NCBI RefSeq assembly: GCF_023277745.1
Contig: NZ_CP086322.1
Span: forward strand, 434,001 to 498,000
Reading direction: 5' to 3'
DNA from: Streptomyces halobius
Lineage (GTDB): Bacteria; Actinomycetota; Actinomycetes; Streptomycetales; Streptomycetaceae
Length of the DNA: 64,000 nt
The translations under genes and the position numbers were made by a program. The stretch's first letter is position 1. Every line of letters starts with the position of its first letter. Below the pieces are notes generated by a model, which was given only the letters and a program-made list of their open reading frames with translations, had not been told where the DNA came from and ran no database searches. Shown here piece by piece: positions 15,296 through 23,140 of the stretch.

Positions 15296-15389
15296 TGGTC
15301 GTGTACCCCTGTCCGTCTCGGAAGGTCCGGCTACCGACAGGAGGCTGCATTCCTGAAGCTCCTCTCGCTTCAGGGCCTCTGAGTACGGG

Positions 15390-15808
15390 TCATTGCTGGG
15401 GTTCTGCGGCGCTGGTGTCGCCGAGGACCGAGTCGGGGTCCCGTTCAACGGCCATGTCGCCGAGGGAGACGACGCCCACGGGCCGGTTCTCCTCCACCAC
15501 GGGAAGTCGGCGCACCGCATGTTCGCGCATCAACTGGACAGCCTGATCGACCTCGTCGTCGGGGGAGAGTGTCACCAGTTCCTCGCTGCATGCCTGGTGA
15601 ACGCTCGTATCGCTCAGGTCGCCGTTGCCGGCCAGCAACCGTACGACCAGGTCGCGGTCGGTGACCAAGCCCCTCAGCTGGTCGCCGTCGGTGACAAGAA
15701 CGGTACCGATGTCTTCCTCGCGCATCCGGCGGGCAACCTCCACCACTGGGGTCTTCGGCTGCACTGTGACGGGGGGCTCGTCATGACGTCTCGGACTCGC
15801 TGGGCCAT
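15390..15808 (-). pseudogene. CBS-domain protein, frameshifted in a G6/C6 run
   Basis: The ATG at 15808 with GGGAG upstream opens MAQRVRDVMTSP, the normal start of small CBS-pair proteins, while the rest of the protein (VTVQPKTPVVEVARRMREED onward, two CBS motifs, end TSAAEPQQ) is in another frame. Adding one base to the run of six G (15771-15776) restores MAQRVRDVMTSPPVTVQPKT. CBS pairs bind adenine nucleotides and sense energy status. It may be a real frameshift, slippage-based phase variation or a sequencing error. If intact it would be about 139 residues, in the usual range. Confidence 0.8.
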
Positions 15809-16153
15809 GGATCACTCCCTGGTGGGCTGCTGGTGAGGCGTTTACTCGGGCAGCAGTACTGATGCCGTCCTGCGCTGCATGTACCCGATGCGGCTCGGAA
15901 GCTGGATCAGTGGAGGTTTTTGCACTCGTGCACCGGAAATCTGCGCCGCATGCCTGGCTATAGCCAGATGGAGGGCATCTCGTGACTCTGCTGGCTGGGC
16001 TGCGTTGGTGCGGCAGTGCAGGTGGTATCCGTTCTGCATCGTGAGTTCGTCGAGGTGTTCACCGGACTTCGCCCGCGGCGGTTCCAACGTCTCGTGAAGG
16101 CGTCCACCGGGCTGGTGGGCGGGCCCTCCCCCCACGTCCCGAAGTTGCGGAGA
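15809..16153. other. intergenic, no firm gene
   Basis: This 345-bp stretch separates the CBS gene from rheA. A minus-strand frame (stop at 15842) encodes MQNGYHLHCRTNAAQPAESR and continues HLAIARHAAQI, which looks protein-like, but it has no ribosome site and no family I recognise. Confidence 0.35.
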
Positions 16154-16834
16154 TCACACTCGGTTCCGGCGCTGGTCGCCGCTGTGCCGGCGGAGTCGGT
16201 CGGTGTGGTGGGCGACGTCATCGACGCGCGCCGCGAGACCTGGGTGGTGGGACGCCAGGTACGCGTGCGTGTCCGTCAGGGGGCCGACGAGGGCGGCCGC
16301 GTCGTTTGCGGCGAGGGCGGTGGTGAGCTCGGCGAGAGGGGTGCGGGCGGCGGCGGGGAGGTCGGTGAGCGCGGTGATCTGACCGGCGAGTTGGCGCAGG
16401 TCCGCGGCGTTGCCGCGGGCCCAGGCGTCGACGGTGCGGTTGGCGGCGCGGCGGTCGCGGGTGGCCCGTACCCGCTGCTCGCCCGTGGACCCCGGGTTTC
16501 CGGGGCGTACGCGCAGGTAACGGCGCTCGGCGGCCTGGCGGCTGGAGACGCCGAGGGGGTGGGCGAGGTCGGCCCAGCTGGCGCCCGCCTCCCGGGCCGC
16601 TTCGATCAGGGCCGGTTCCCACTCGGCGAGCTGATCGCGCGCTTCGCGGAGCAGCAGGAGCGTGGCGAGTGCCTGCTCCGAGCCGGCCTGGCCGGGCTCG
16701 GGGCGCTCCCCGTCCCGCGATGTCCGGGCGGTGCGCAGGGCTCCGTGGATCGTGTCCAGCGCCGCGGCGGCGGCGAGCAACGACGTGGGGGTGAGACCGC
16801 GTGCGCGGGGGGTGGGCTGATCGTCAACGGTCAT
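16154..16834 (-). CDS. rheA: RheA-type repressor of hsp18
   Basis: The 226-residue protein contains a helix-turn-helix-like segment SWADLAHPLGVSSRQAAERR in its central part and is mostly helical. Its position, divergent from an hsp18-type gene, and its size match RheA of Streptomyces albus, a repressor that senses temperature directly and loses DNA binding on heat shock. The intergenic region contains TGTCATC-N5-GATGACA, the operator described for RheA as I recall it. The ATG at 16834 with GGAGG five bases upstream is chosen over one at 16861. Confidence 0.85.
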   Translation of the reverse strand: MTVDDQPTPRARGLTPTSLLAAAAALDTIHGALRTARTSRDGERPEPGQAGSEQALATLLLLREARDQLAEWEPALIEAAREAGASWADLAHPLGVSSRQAAERRYLRVRPGNPGSTGEQRVRATRDRRAANRTVDAWARGNAADLRQLAGQITALTDLPAAARTPLAELTTALAANDAAALVGPLTDTHAYLASHHPGLAARVDDVAHHTDRLRRHSGDQRRNRV

Positions 16835-16878
16835 GGAGCCTCCAACAAGTTTCGTCGTCATCTCGACGACTATCTACT

Positions 16879-16897
16879 TGTCATCGCTTGGATGACA
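16879..16897. promoter_or_regulatory. RheA operator TGTCATC-N5-GATGACA
   Basis: A perfect 7-5-7 inverted repeat between the divergent rheA and hsp18 genes, 45 bp from the rheA start and 70 bp from the hsp18 start. It should control both promoters. Confidence 0.85.
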
Positions 16898-16966
16898 TGT
16901 TACAACCATGCCAGGTGAAGCGCATTGGCAGCAAAGTGCCTGATCTGAATGTTGGAGGTGTTCACG

Positions 16967-17401
16967 ATGTTGATGCGCACCGACCCGTTCCGTGAGCTTG
17001 ATCGACTCGCCCAGCAGGTTCTGAACGCGACCGGCACCTGGTCGCAGCCGTCGGCGATGCCGATGGACGCCTACCGTGAGGGCGATGAGTACGTGATCGC
17101 CCTCGATCTGCCCGGAGTTTCCACGGACGCGATCGACATCGACGTCGAGCGGAACATGCTGACCGTCAAGGCCGAGCGGCGGCCCGTCACCAAGGCGGAC
17201 GACGTGCAGATGGAGCTCTCCGAGCGGCCTCTGGGCGTCTTCTCCCGCCAGGTCATGCTGGCCGACACCCTGGACACCGAGCACATCAAGGCGGACTACG
17301 ACGCGGGTGTGCTGACCCTGCGTATCCCGATCGCCGAGCGCGCCAAGCCCCGCAAGATCGCCATCGGTGGCGGCTCCGCGCACAAGGAGATCAGCGGCTG
17401 A
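16967..17401 (+). CDS. hsp18: Hsp20/alpha-crystallin small heat-shock protein Hsp18
   Basis: The 144-residue chaperone begins MLMRTDPFRELDRLAQQVLN and has the alpha-crystallin domain (YVIALDLPGVSTDAIDIDVE, then AERRPV and GVLTLRIPIAERAKPRKIAI with the oligomer-forming IPI motif). It resembles Streptomyces Hsp18, a cytosolic holdase. The ATG at 16967 has GGAGG eight bases upstream; an in-frame ATG at 16949 precedes that ribosome site. RheA operator upstream. Confidence 0.92.
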   Translation: MLMRTDPFRELDRLAQQVLNATGTWSQPSAMPMDAYREGDEYVIALDLPGVSTDAIDIDVERNMLTVKAERRPVTKADDVQMELSERPLGVFSRQVMLADTLDTEHIKADYDAGVLTLRIPIAERAKPRKIAIGGGSAHKEISG

Positions 17402-17424
17402 GTCCCCCTACCAGCCGTGCCGGA

Positions 17425-17460
17425 GACGGGGAGACGGCCTCCCTTCCGGCCGCCCCCGTC
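17425..17460 (+). terminator. hairpin after hsp18
   Basis: GACGGGG (17425-17431) pairs with CCCCGTC (17454-17460), with an inner CGGCC/GGCCG stem. It may terminate or attenuate transcription between hsp18 and the DUF2267 gene. Confidence 0.5.
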
Positions 17461-17495
17461 CTCCGCTCGCTTGCCACACACGCAAGAGGGCACAG

Positions 17496-17891
17496 ATGAC
17501 CATGCGATGGGAGGCGTTCCTCGACCAGGTCAAGGAACGCGGCGAGTACGAGACCACCGAAGAAGCCGAGCGGGCAACCCGCACGGTGCTGGCACTGCTG
17601 GGTGCGCACCTGGTGGGCGACGTACGGGCGGAACTGGCCGCCCGGCTGCCGGAGAACATGGCACTCATCCTGCTCAATCCGCTCCAGGCGCACGAGCCGC
17701 TCTCCCCCGAGCGGTTCGTACGGGCCACCGCGGCATGGATCGAGGGAGCCACGGAACAGACCGCGGCCTGGGACGTGGGCGCTGTGCTCAGCGTGGCCGC
17801 GGACGCCGCGGGCGAAGAGCTCACCAGCCGGGTCCTGCTCCAGCTCCCGGCGGGCTACGACCTGCTGTTCGGCCACCCCCAGCGCGTATAG
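17496..17891 (+). CDS. DUF2267 domain protein (2 of 3)
   Basis: The 131-residue protein MTMRWEAFLDQVKERGEYET is a single DUF2267 domain ending LTSRVLLQLPAGYDLLFGHP. It follows hsp18 by 94 bp on the same strand and shares the family pattern with the copies at 14909 and 17998. Role unknown; neighbourhood suggests a stress protein. Confidence 0.85.
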   Translation: MTMRWEAFLDQVKERGEYETTEEAERATRTVLALLGAHLVGDVRAELAARLPENMALILLNPLQAHEPLSPERFVRATAAWIEGATEQTAAWDVGAVLSVAADAAGEELTSRVLLQLPAGYDLLFGHPQRV

Positions 17892-17926
17892 CCCAGGAGA
17901 CAGCGACACCCCTTCCTCTGCTCCAA

Positions 17927-17971
17927 GCGACACCGGTGGCCGACGGGCGAGCCCCCGGCCACCGGTGTCGC
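17927..17971 (+). terminator. strong hairpin between DUF2267 genes 2 and 3
   Basis: GCGACACCGGTGGCC (17927-17941) and GGCCACCGGTGTCGC (17957-17971) form a perfect 15-bp stem around a 15-base loop, 26 bases before the next start codon. It is a terminator or an attenuator for the downstream gene. Confidence 0.7.
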
Positions 17972-17997
17972 GACGACCTCAGACGAGAAAGGCAACC

Positions 17998-18441
17998 GTG
18001 ATACCGATGATTCCCCAGCAGGAGCCATGCCGGCCCGCCGTGGGCATGACGTTCGAGCAGATGCTGGAAAGAGTGCGGTACGAAGGCGCGTACCCCACCC
18101 GCGCACGGGCCGAGGAATCCGTGCACGCCGTGTTGGGCGCCCTCGGACGCCAGCTCACGGGCGATGAGCGCGTGGAACTCGCGGCCAGGCTGCCGTACGA
18201 GGCCGCCGTCACCTTCACATCCGGGATCCCCGCCACCGAACCCCTCACCGGCTGGGGCTTCGTCAAAGACCTGGCGTCCCGCACTGGCGGCACGGCGGCC
18301 ACCACCCGCTGGGACACCGGTACTGTTTTGCGTTCCGTGGCCCAGCTCGCCGGCGAGGAGCTCCTCACCCGCATCCTCGCCCGACTCCCCTCCGGCTACG
18401 CACTGCTCTTCGGCCGCGCCGAGCTCACCCAGGCGGCCTGA
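17998..18441 (+). CDS. DUF2267 domain protein (3 of 3)
   Basis: The 147-residue product, from a GTG with GAGAAAGG upstream, carries a DUF2267 domain from about residue 17 (MTFEQMLERVRYEGAYPTRA) to the end (LLTRILARLPSGYALLFGRA). It has a longer N-terminal arm than its two paralogues. Downstream bases 18442-18656 contain no recognisable gene. Confidence 0.82.
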   Translation: MIPMIPQQEPCRPAVGMTFEQMLERVRYEGAYPTRARAEESVHAVLGALGRQLTGDERVELAARLPYEAAVTFTSGIPATEPLTGWGFVKDLASRTGGTAATTRWDTGTVLRSVAQLAGEELLTRILARLPSGYALLFGRAELTQAA

Positions 18442-18656
18442 CGTACCGGGAGGCGGCAGGGGCTTAGTCGGTGCAGTCTTCGAGGACTCGTAGCTCTCAG
18501 CGCGCCGGTCGCAAGGCCCCTTTGGCTTGACGTTCGGCAGCGCATCGGCCGCCGCCACGGCGTCTGGCGTGATGTCGTGCTGGTCGAGCGCGCAGCCCCG
18601 CCGTCATCTGCCCAAGCCTCCACAGCGACGGCGGCACGCGTGCGCATACCGGTCGG

Positions 18657-18992
18657 CTATTCCTCGAACGTCACGACTGCGTCGACGCCGGCGTGCCGCA
18701 GGGTTCGCTGGACGCTGCGGCGGGCGCCGCGGACGGTGACGGCGGGGGTTTCCGGCAGGCTCGTCGCCGCCCGGAGCACGGCATAGGCGCACGCGAGATC
18801 TATCCGCTCAACGGCGCGCATCTCCAACACCCACGCCCCGGCCCGCCGCAGCCGCGGGTCGAGGAGCAGTTCCTCCAGCTCGCGCAGCGCGTGTGCGTCC
18901 AGGACGCCCGAGAAAGCGAGGACCGCACGCTGCCCGTCGGTCGTGTCGACTGCCAGCGCGTACTGCGACGCGTCGGGGCGGGAATCTGCCAC
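18657..18992 (-). CDS. STAS-domain (anti-anti-sigma-factor-like) protein
   Basis: The 111-residue protein has the STAS layout: strand AVLAFSGVLDAHALRELEEL, then AGAWVLEMRAVERIDLACAY, where the regulatory Ser/Thr of SpoIIAA-type proteins would lie. Here that region reads RIDLACAY with no Ser/Thr, so phosphorylation control may be absent. It could bind an anti-sigma factor kinase or a transporter. GTG start with GAGGAGG upstream. Confidence 0.75.
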   Translation of the reverse strand: MADSRPDASQYALAVDTTDGQRAVLAFSGVLDAHALRELEELLLDPRLRRAGAWVLEMRAVERIDLACAYAVLRAATSLPETPAVTVRGARRSVQRTLRHAGVDAVVTFEE

Positions 18993-19191
18993 GGCTACCT
19001 CCTCCTCAGCATCAAGCCATACGGCGGGCGATCTATTCCCTCAGCGCCGACGTTCCCGTGCTCGGCCCCGATGAACAGCCCAGCGCAGCGTCAACCGCCC
19101 GTGCTGGCCTAATGCCCCTCTGACGCCGTCGGGCCATGGGCGGTCGGCGCTGCGGCGCCCCGTCGTTCACTGTCTGCAGAGGAGTTCCGGA
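18993..19191. other. start of a decayed 1.6-kb region
   Basis: No intact gene lies between the STAS gene (18992) and the SDR gene ending at 20606. This first part has no recognisable coding sequence; the following parts are listed separately. Confidence 0.5.
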
Positions 19192-19295
19192 CTTGGTGGG
19201 CTGCACGAGGTCCACGCCGGGACGGCGCAGATGGTAGCCGGGGCGAGCCCTGCTTGGCCGCCGCCGACCACCACCACGTCCGTGTGTGACGTCAT
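19192..19295 (-). pseudogene. arsO-like FAD monooxygenase, truncated and frameshifted
   Basis: The ATG at 19295 overlaps the acr3 remnant stop (TCATGA) and opens [18 protein letters not shown], an FAD-binding GxGxxG N-terminus. The next conserved segment (GYHLRRPGVDLVQP) lies in another frame, and similarity ends soon after. An ArsO/thioredoxin-reductase-like flavoprotein downstream of an arsenite permease is a usual actinobacterial ars layout. Confidence 0.7.
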
Positions 19296-19499
19296 GAACT
19301 CGGCCGTGCGGCCCCGAAGTTCTTGCGCCAGGCCGGCGACACGTACACCAGGGCGATCAGGACCGGGACCTCGATCAGGGGCCCGACGACGCCCGAGAGC
19401 GCCTGGCCGGGGGCGACGCCGAAGGTGGCGGTGGCGACGGCGACGGCCAGATCGAAGGTGTTGCCCGCCGCCGTGAACGCCAGCGTCGTGGTTGAGCGT
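19292..19499 (-). pseudogene. acr3 (arsB) arsenite efflux permease, C-terminal fragment
   Basis: The minus strand encodes [20 protein letters not shown], then [20 protein letters not shown] and [20 protein letters not shown] before a stop. This is the last membrane helices of an Acr3-family permease. The upstream nine tenths of the gene are missing; a transposase fragment abuts the break. Confidence 0.8.
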
Positions 19500-19519
19500 G
19501 AAGACCTCCACGAACGTGC

Positions 19520-19765
19520 CTGTGACCAGCCAGGGAACGGATGCCGGCAAGAAGATCGTGGGTCGGAAAAGGGACATCCGGACTGACACGACCGGTCTGA
19601 TCCTCGCCGTGACCGTCACCGAGCATCTCCCGAACGCCCTGGGGATACGCCTCCTCGACCAGGCCAAAAGCACCTACCCGACCATCTCCCTCTTCGAACA
19701 CGTCGGGGTGGAAACGGATGGCGGCCATGATACCGCCGAGGGTGCACGGAGTGGGGGGGCGTTGT
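19520..19765 (+). mobile_element. IS5-type transposase fragment
   Basis: The plus strand reads [20 protein letters not shown], the hallmark of IS5-family (IS1373/ISL2-like) DDE transposases, followed by [20 protein letters not shown]. The segment lacks both ends and a full catalytic triad. It adjoins the broken acr3 gene and is the likely agent of that truncation. Confidence 0.7.
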
Positions 19766-20262
19766 CATAGCCCGCAAGATCGGCGTACCGGGATATCGCG
19801 ATCGGAGCGATCGCCGGACAGGAGACGCCACTGTACGACTGGGAACACTCGGTCATCCTGATCGGCGACGGCCTTGCCACCGTCCTCACCGCACCATGCC
19901 GCCCTCCGCCACCTGCACGGCCAGAGCCCGACCCGCCTGAAAACGGCCGCACCCGTCTGCGCACCGCAGGTCGCCGCCCTGCTGCGCCAGGGCGCAGAAG
20001 ACGTCAGCTGCCTACAGCAGCCAACCTCCTCCGCTCCGTCGGAGACTGGTACGAAAACTTCGACCAGGTCCCCGACGAGGAAGCCATCGCCCCCCTGCGG
20101 CCGACAGGGCAGTGCCCTCATGGCCGGAACGATGATCGCGACCCACCGACAGCCCGCCCTGCCCAAGGACCTGCACCGTAGTTGTCAGTCATGGCGCGAC
20201 CCCACACCGTTGTCGGGCCGTAGTACTCCACAGCGCGCCGCCACGGGTGCAACCCTGGAAGA
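19766..20262. other. decayed sequence, unassigned
   Basis: Short protein-like stretches occur, such as GDWYENFDQVPDEEAI near 20040 and IAIGAIAGQETPLYDWEHS near 19800, in different frames. I cannot assign them. The stretch is probably remains of one or more mobile or horizontally acquired genes. Confidence 0.4.
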
Positions 20263-20307
20263 GAGACCCAGCGACGGCTCCTGGAACCGTGACCGCCGCT
20301 GGGTCTC
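20263..20307. repeat. long hairpin element GAGACCCAGCG...CGCTGGGTCTC
   Basis: The 11-bp arms GAGACCCAGCG (20263-20273) and CGCTGGGTCTC (20297-20307) are exact inverted repeats. The interior contains ACGGCTCC and GGAACCGT, which can pair further. Its right part recurs as a direct repeat about 240 bp downstream. Confidence 0.65.
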
Positions 20308-20515
20308 ATCCAGTCACGAGCTGAGATCTTTAGGCCCTCACCTGCGGATTCGGCATGCGCCCGGGAGACTCCGCAGGCGAGGGCCCAACGGCGGCAATGG
20401 AGGAGACGGCACGCAGCCAGGCTCTGGAGCCGACGTACAAGGAACTTCCCGACTCCCGGGACAGCGACACTCGCCCGCCGGCTGCGAAGACGGAAGTACA
20501 CAACAAGACTCACCG

Positions 20516-20546
20516 CGGCTCCTGGAGCCGTAGCCGCTGGGTCTCA
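20516..20546. repeat. second copy of the CGGCTCCTGGA...CGCTGGGTCTCA element
   Basis: CGGCTCCTGGAGCCGT followed by AGCCGCTGGGTCTCA repeats, with a 3-base shortening, the segment at 20275-20308. The GGCTCC/GGAGCC core again can fold. The two copies bracket about 210 bp without a gene, possibly a miniature or residual mobile element. Confidence 0.6.
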
Positions 20547-20605
20547 CCTTGCGACACCGTTCACCGCCACCGTGTCGGGGTCGGTGGGCGGCGTAGCGCG
20601 CCTGC

Positions 20606-21514
20606 TCAGGGCAAAGGGGTTCCACCGGTGGCGTTGACGATCTCGGCGGTGATGTAGCCGGCCTGCGGGGAGGCGAGAAAGACGTAGGCGGGTGCCATTT
20701 CCGCGGGCTGCGCGGGGCGTCCCAAAGGGGATTGCTTACCGAAGGTGGTGGTGTCCGGCAGCGTTGCCGGAATCAGGGGCGTCCAGACCGGGCCGGGGGC
20801 GACTGCGTTGACCCGGATGCCGTCGGAAGCCAGCATCTGCGCCAGTCCCTGGGTGAAGGTGACGATGGCTCCCTTTGTCGTCGCGTAGTCGAGCAGGTGT
20901 GAGCCGGCCTTGTATGCCTGCACAGAAGTGGAATTGATGATGGATCCGCCTTCGGGAATGTGCGGCAGCGCCATCTTGCAAAGCCAGAACATGGCGTACA
21001 GGTTGGTGCGCATCACCCTGTCGAACTGTTCGGTGGTGATGTCCTGGATTCCGTCCGGCTGCGACATCTGATAGGCCGCGTTGTTCACCAGGATGTCGAT
21101 CCGGCCGAACTCCTTCACAGCGCGTTCGATCAGCAGTCGGCAGTGTTTTTCCTCGCGTATGTCGCAGGCCATCGGCACGGCTGTGCGCCCCGATTCGGTG
21201 ACCAGCCGGGTGGTCTCCTCCGCATCCTTCTCTTCCGCGGGCAGGAATGTGAACAGCACATCCGCGCCCTCCCGCGCGAATGCCAGCGCGACGGCCCGGC
21301 CGATGCCGGAGTCGCCTCCGGTTATCAGTGTCTTTCGCTCTTCGAGGAGACCGCTGCCGCGATAGGACTCCTCGCCGTGATCGGGGGGAGGGGCCATCGG
21401 CCCTGTCCACCCAGGGTGTGCCTGGTCCTGTTGCGGAAACTCGGGCTGTGGGTGCTGGGTGAGGGGGTTGCTCGGGGCCGCGTTCTCATCTGCCTTGTCG
21501 GGCTCGTCTGCCAT
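20606..21514 (-). CDS. SDR family oxidoreductase (YhdF/glucose-dehydrogenase-like)
   Basis: The 302-residue protein has a 50-residue polar leader (QHPQPEFPQQDQAHPGWTG) typical of general-stress SDRs such as YhdF/YdaD. The SDR core follows: cofactor motif TGGDSGIG (near 66), NNAA (near 145), catalytic Ser in NSTSVQAY and Tyr-x3-Lys in YATTKG. The acceptor is unknown; relatives are linked to oxidative or salt stress. It lies 45 bp downstream of the alcohol dehydrogenase gene on the same strand and is probably cotranscribed. Confidence 0.9.
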   Translation of the reverse strand: MADEPDKADENAAPSNPLTQHPQPEFPQQDQAHPGWTGPMAPPPDHGEESYRGSGLLEERKTLITGGDSGIGRAVALAFAREGADVLFTFLPAEEKDAEETTRLVTESGRTAVPMACDIREEKHCRLLIERAVKEFGRIDILVNNAAYQMSQPDGIQDITTEQFDRVMRTNLYAMFWLCKMALPHIPEGGSIINSTSVQAYKAGSHLLDYATTKGAIVTFTQGLAQMLASDGIRVNAVAPGPVWTPLIPATLPDTTTFGKQSPLGRPAQPAEMAPAYVFLASPQAGYITAEIVNATGGTPLP

Positions 21515-21559
21515 GTCGGGCCTCCTGGTGTACGGCCACCCGTCTCGTGGGCACCGGTT

Positions 21560-22744
21560 TCAGGGCGTGAGCACGGCCTTGACCATGCCGTCTTCCTTCG
21601 CCTGAAAGGTCTTGTACGCCTGGGGGCCTTCCTCAAGAGGCAGCGTGTGGGTCGCGAAGCTGTCCACACCGAGGACGTCCTCGTCGTCGAGGAGCGGCAT
21701 GATGTCGTCGACCCACCGTTTGACGTTGGCCTGCCCCATGCGCAGCTGAATCTGTTTGTCGAAGAGGCCGGCCATCGGAACCGGGTCGACGGACCCGCCG
21801 TAGACGCCGATGAGGGAGATCGTGCCGCCGCGGCGGACGACATCGACAGCCGTGTTGAACGCCGTCATCCTGTCCACGCCGACACGGTCCATCAGCCTCT
21901 CCCCGATCGCGTCGGGCAGCCGCCCGGCGATGTTCTGAGCAGCTCTCACCAGCGGAGCGCCATGCGCCTCCATGCCGACCGCCTCGATGACGGCGTCGGT
22001 GCCGCGCCCTGCGGTGAGCCGGCGGACCTCCTCCCCCACGTTCGTGCCGTGCTCGTTCAGATCGATGGTGTGCACGCCACGGTCACGCGCTCGGGCGAGG
22101 CGTTCGGGGACGAGATCGACGCCGATGACCAGGCTCGCCCCCTGATGCAGGGCGATACGGGCGGCCATATCGCCGATGGGGCCGAGTCCGAGCACGGTGA
22201 CGGATCCGCCCGACGGGATGTCGGCGTAGGCGACGGACTGCCAGGCGGTGGGCAGGACATCGGAGAGGTAGACGTACCGTTGGTCCGGCGGGCCGTGCGG
22301 CACCTTGATGGGCAGCTTGTCGCCGAACGGAACCCGCAACAACTCGGCCTGTCCGCCGGGTACTTGGCCGTAGAGCTTGGAGTACCCGAAGAGCGCGGCG
22401 CCCATCCCACGCTCGGTGACCTGGGTGGTCTCGCACTGGGAGTGGAGCCCCTGGCCACACATCCAACAGGTGCCGCAGGAGATGTTGAACGGCACGACGA
22501 CCCGGTCGCCGACCGATACCGCCGTGACCTGGGACCCGACCTCCTCGACGATGCCCATCGGTTCGTGACCGAGGATGTCACCGGGTTCGAGGTAGGGGCC
22601 GAGGATCTCGTACAGGTGCAGGTCCGAGCCGCAGATGCCGGTAGAGGTGATACGCACGATGATGTCGGTCGGCTCCGTGATCTCCGGGTCGGGGACCGTG
22701 TCGACGCGTACGTCGCGCTTGCCGTGCCAGGTCAGGGCCCTCAT
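21560..22744 (-). CDS. zinc-dependent alcohol/formaldehyde dehydrogenase family protein
   Basis: The 394-residue medium-chain dehydrogenase has catalytic-zinc residues in GICGSDLHLYE and GHEPMGIVEEVG, the structural-zinc motif CGTCWMCGQGLHSQC (four Cys), and the nucleotide-binding motif GLGPIGDMAAR. It resembles the glutathione-independent formaldehyde dehydrogenase-like branch common in actinobacteria. The ATG has GAGGAG five bases upstream. A degraded copy of its middle third lies at 26452-26640, which suggests local duplication or recombination. The 396-bp upstream gap to 23140 holds no recognisable gene. Confidence 0.9.
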   Translation of the reverse strand: MRALTWHGKRDVRVDTVPDPEITEPTDIIVRITSTGICGSDLHLYEILGPYLEPGDILGHEPMGIVEEVGSQVTAVSVGDRVVVPFNISCGTCWMCGQGLHSQCETTQVTERGMGAALFGYSKLYGQVPGGQAELLRVPFGDKLPIKVPHGPPDQRYVYLSDVLPTAWQSVAYADIPSGGSVTVLGLGPIGDMAARIALHQGASLVIGVDLVPERLARARDRGVHTIDLNEHGTNVGEEVRRLTAGRGTDAVIEAVGMEAHGAPLVRAAQNIAGRLPDAIGERLMDRVGVDRMTAFNTAVDVVRRGGTISLIGVYGGSVDPVPMAGLFDKQIQLRMGQANVKRWVDDIMPLLDDEDVLGVDSFATHTLPLEEGPQAYKTFQAKEDGMVKAVLTP

Positions 22745-23140
22745 ATTCGCTCCTCATGGTCGCTCTGCCTCCCCACACCGTGACGGTGCGCATACGTCGC
22801 GCTGCGGCCCGCCCTCACCACCGGAGGCTCACATCGGTGGTGCGGTCGCCGACGGTCGGTGCCGACCACGCCCTTGACACCGAAGCGGCGCCACCCTTGC
22901 CATGCGCGGCGCCTTCGACGGACATGATGTCCATGCCGCATGCCCTACATCACCTGGTCACCTGCGTCGAAGACACCCGTACCTCCAGGCTGAGGGCCAA
23001 CGGGATCTTCCGCACCTCCGCCCCCGATACAGCCACCACGCGGCTCGCGCCCTCTACATGGCGTACGGCTTGAACAGATGGCGCTGCCCCCTTGCCGGCG
23101 CTTCATCCACCAGCACAGCCTGTCGGGGCGAACGACGCGG
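22745..23140. other. intergenic, nothing recognised
   Basis: The region separates the alcohol dehydrogenase promoter from the end of the decarboxylase gene. Neither strand shows a protein family, tRNA or strong hairpin. Confidence 0.4.

Noticed and set aside
17927-17971. Hairpin as a tRNA or small RNA gene
   Set aside because: It is a simple 15-bp stem with one loop; no cloverleaf or anticodon arm. No tRNA or rRNA was found in the window.
20263-20546. CRISPR-like repeats
   Set aside because: Only two copies with different lengths and a spacer of about 210 bp; no cas genes anywhere in the window.
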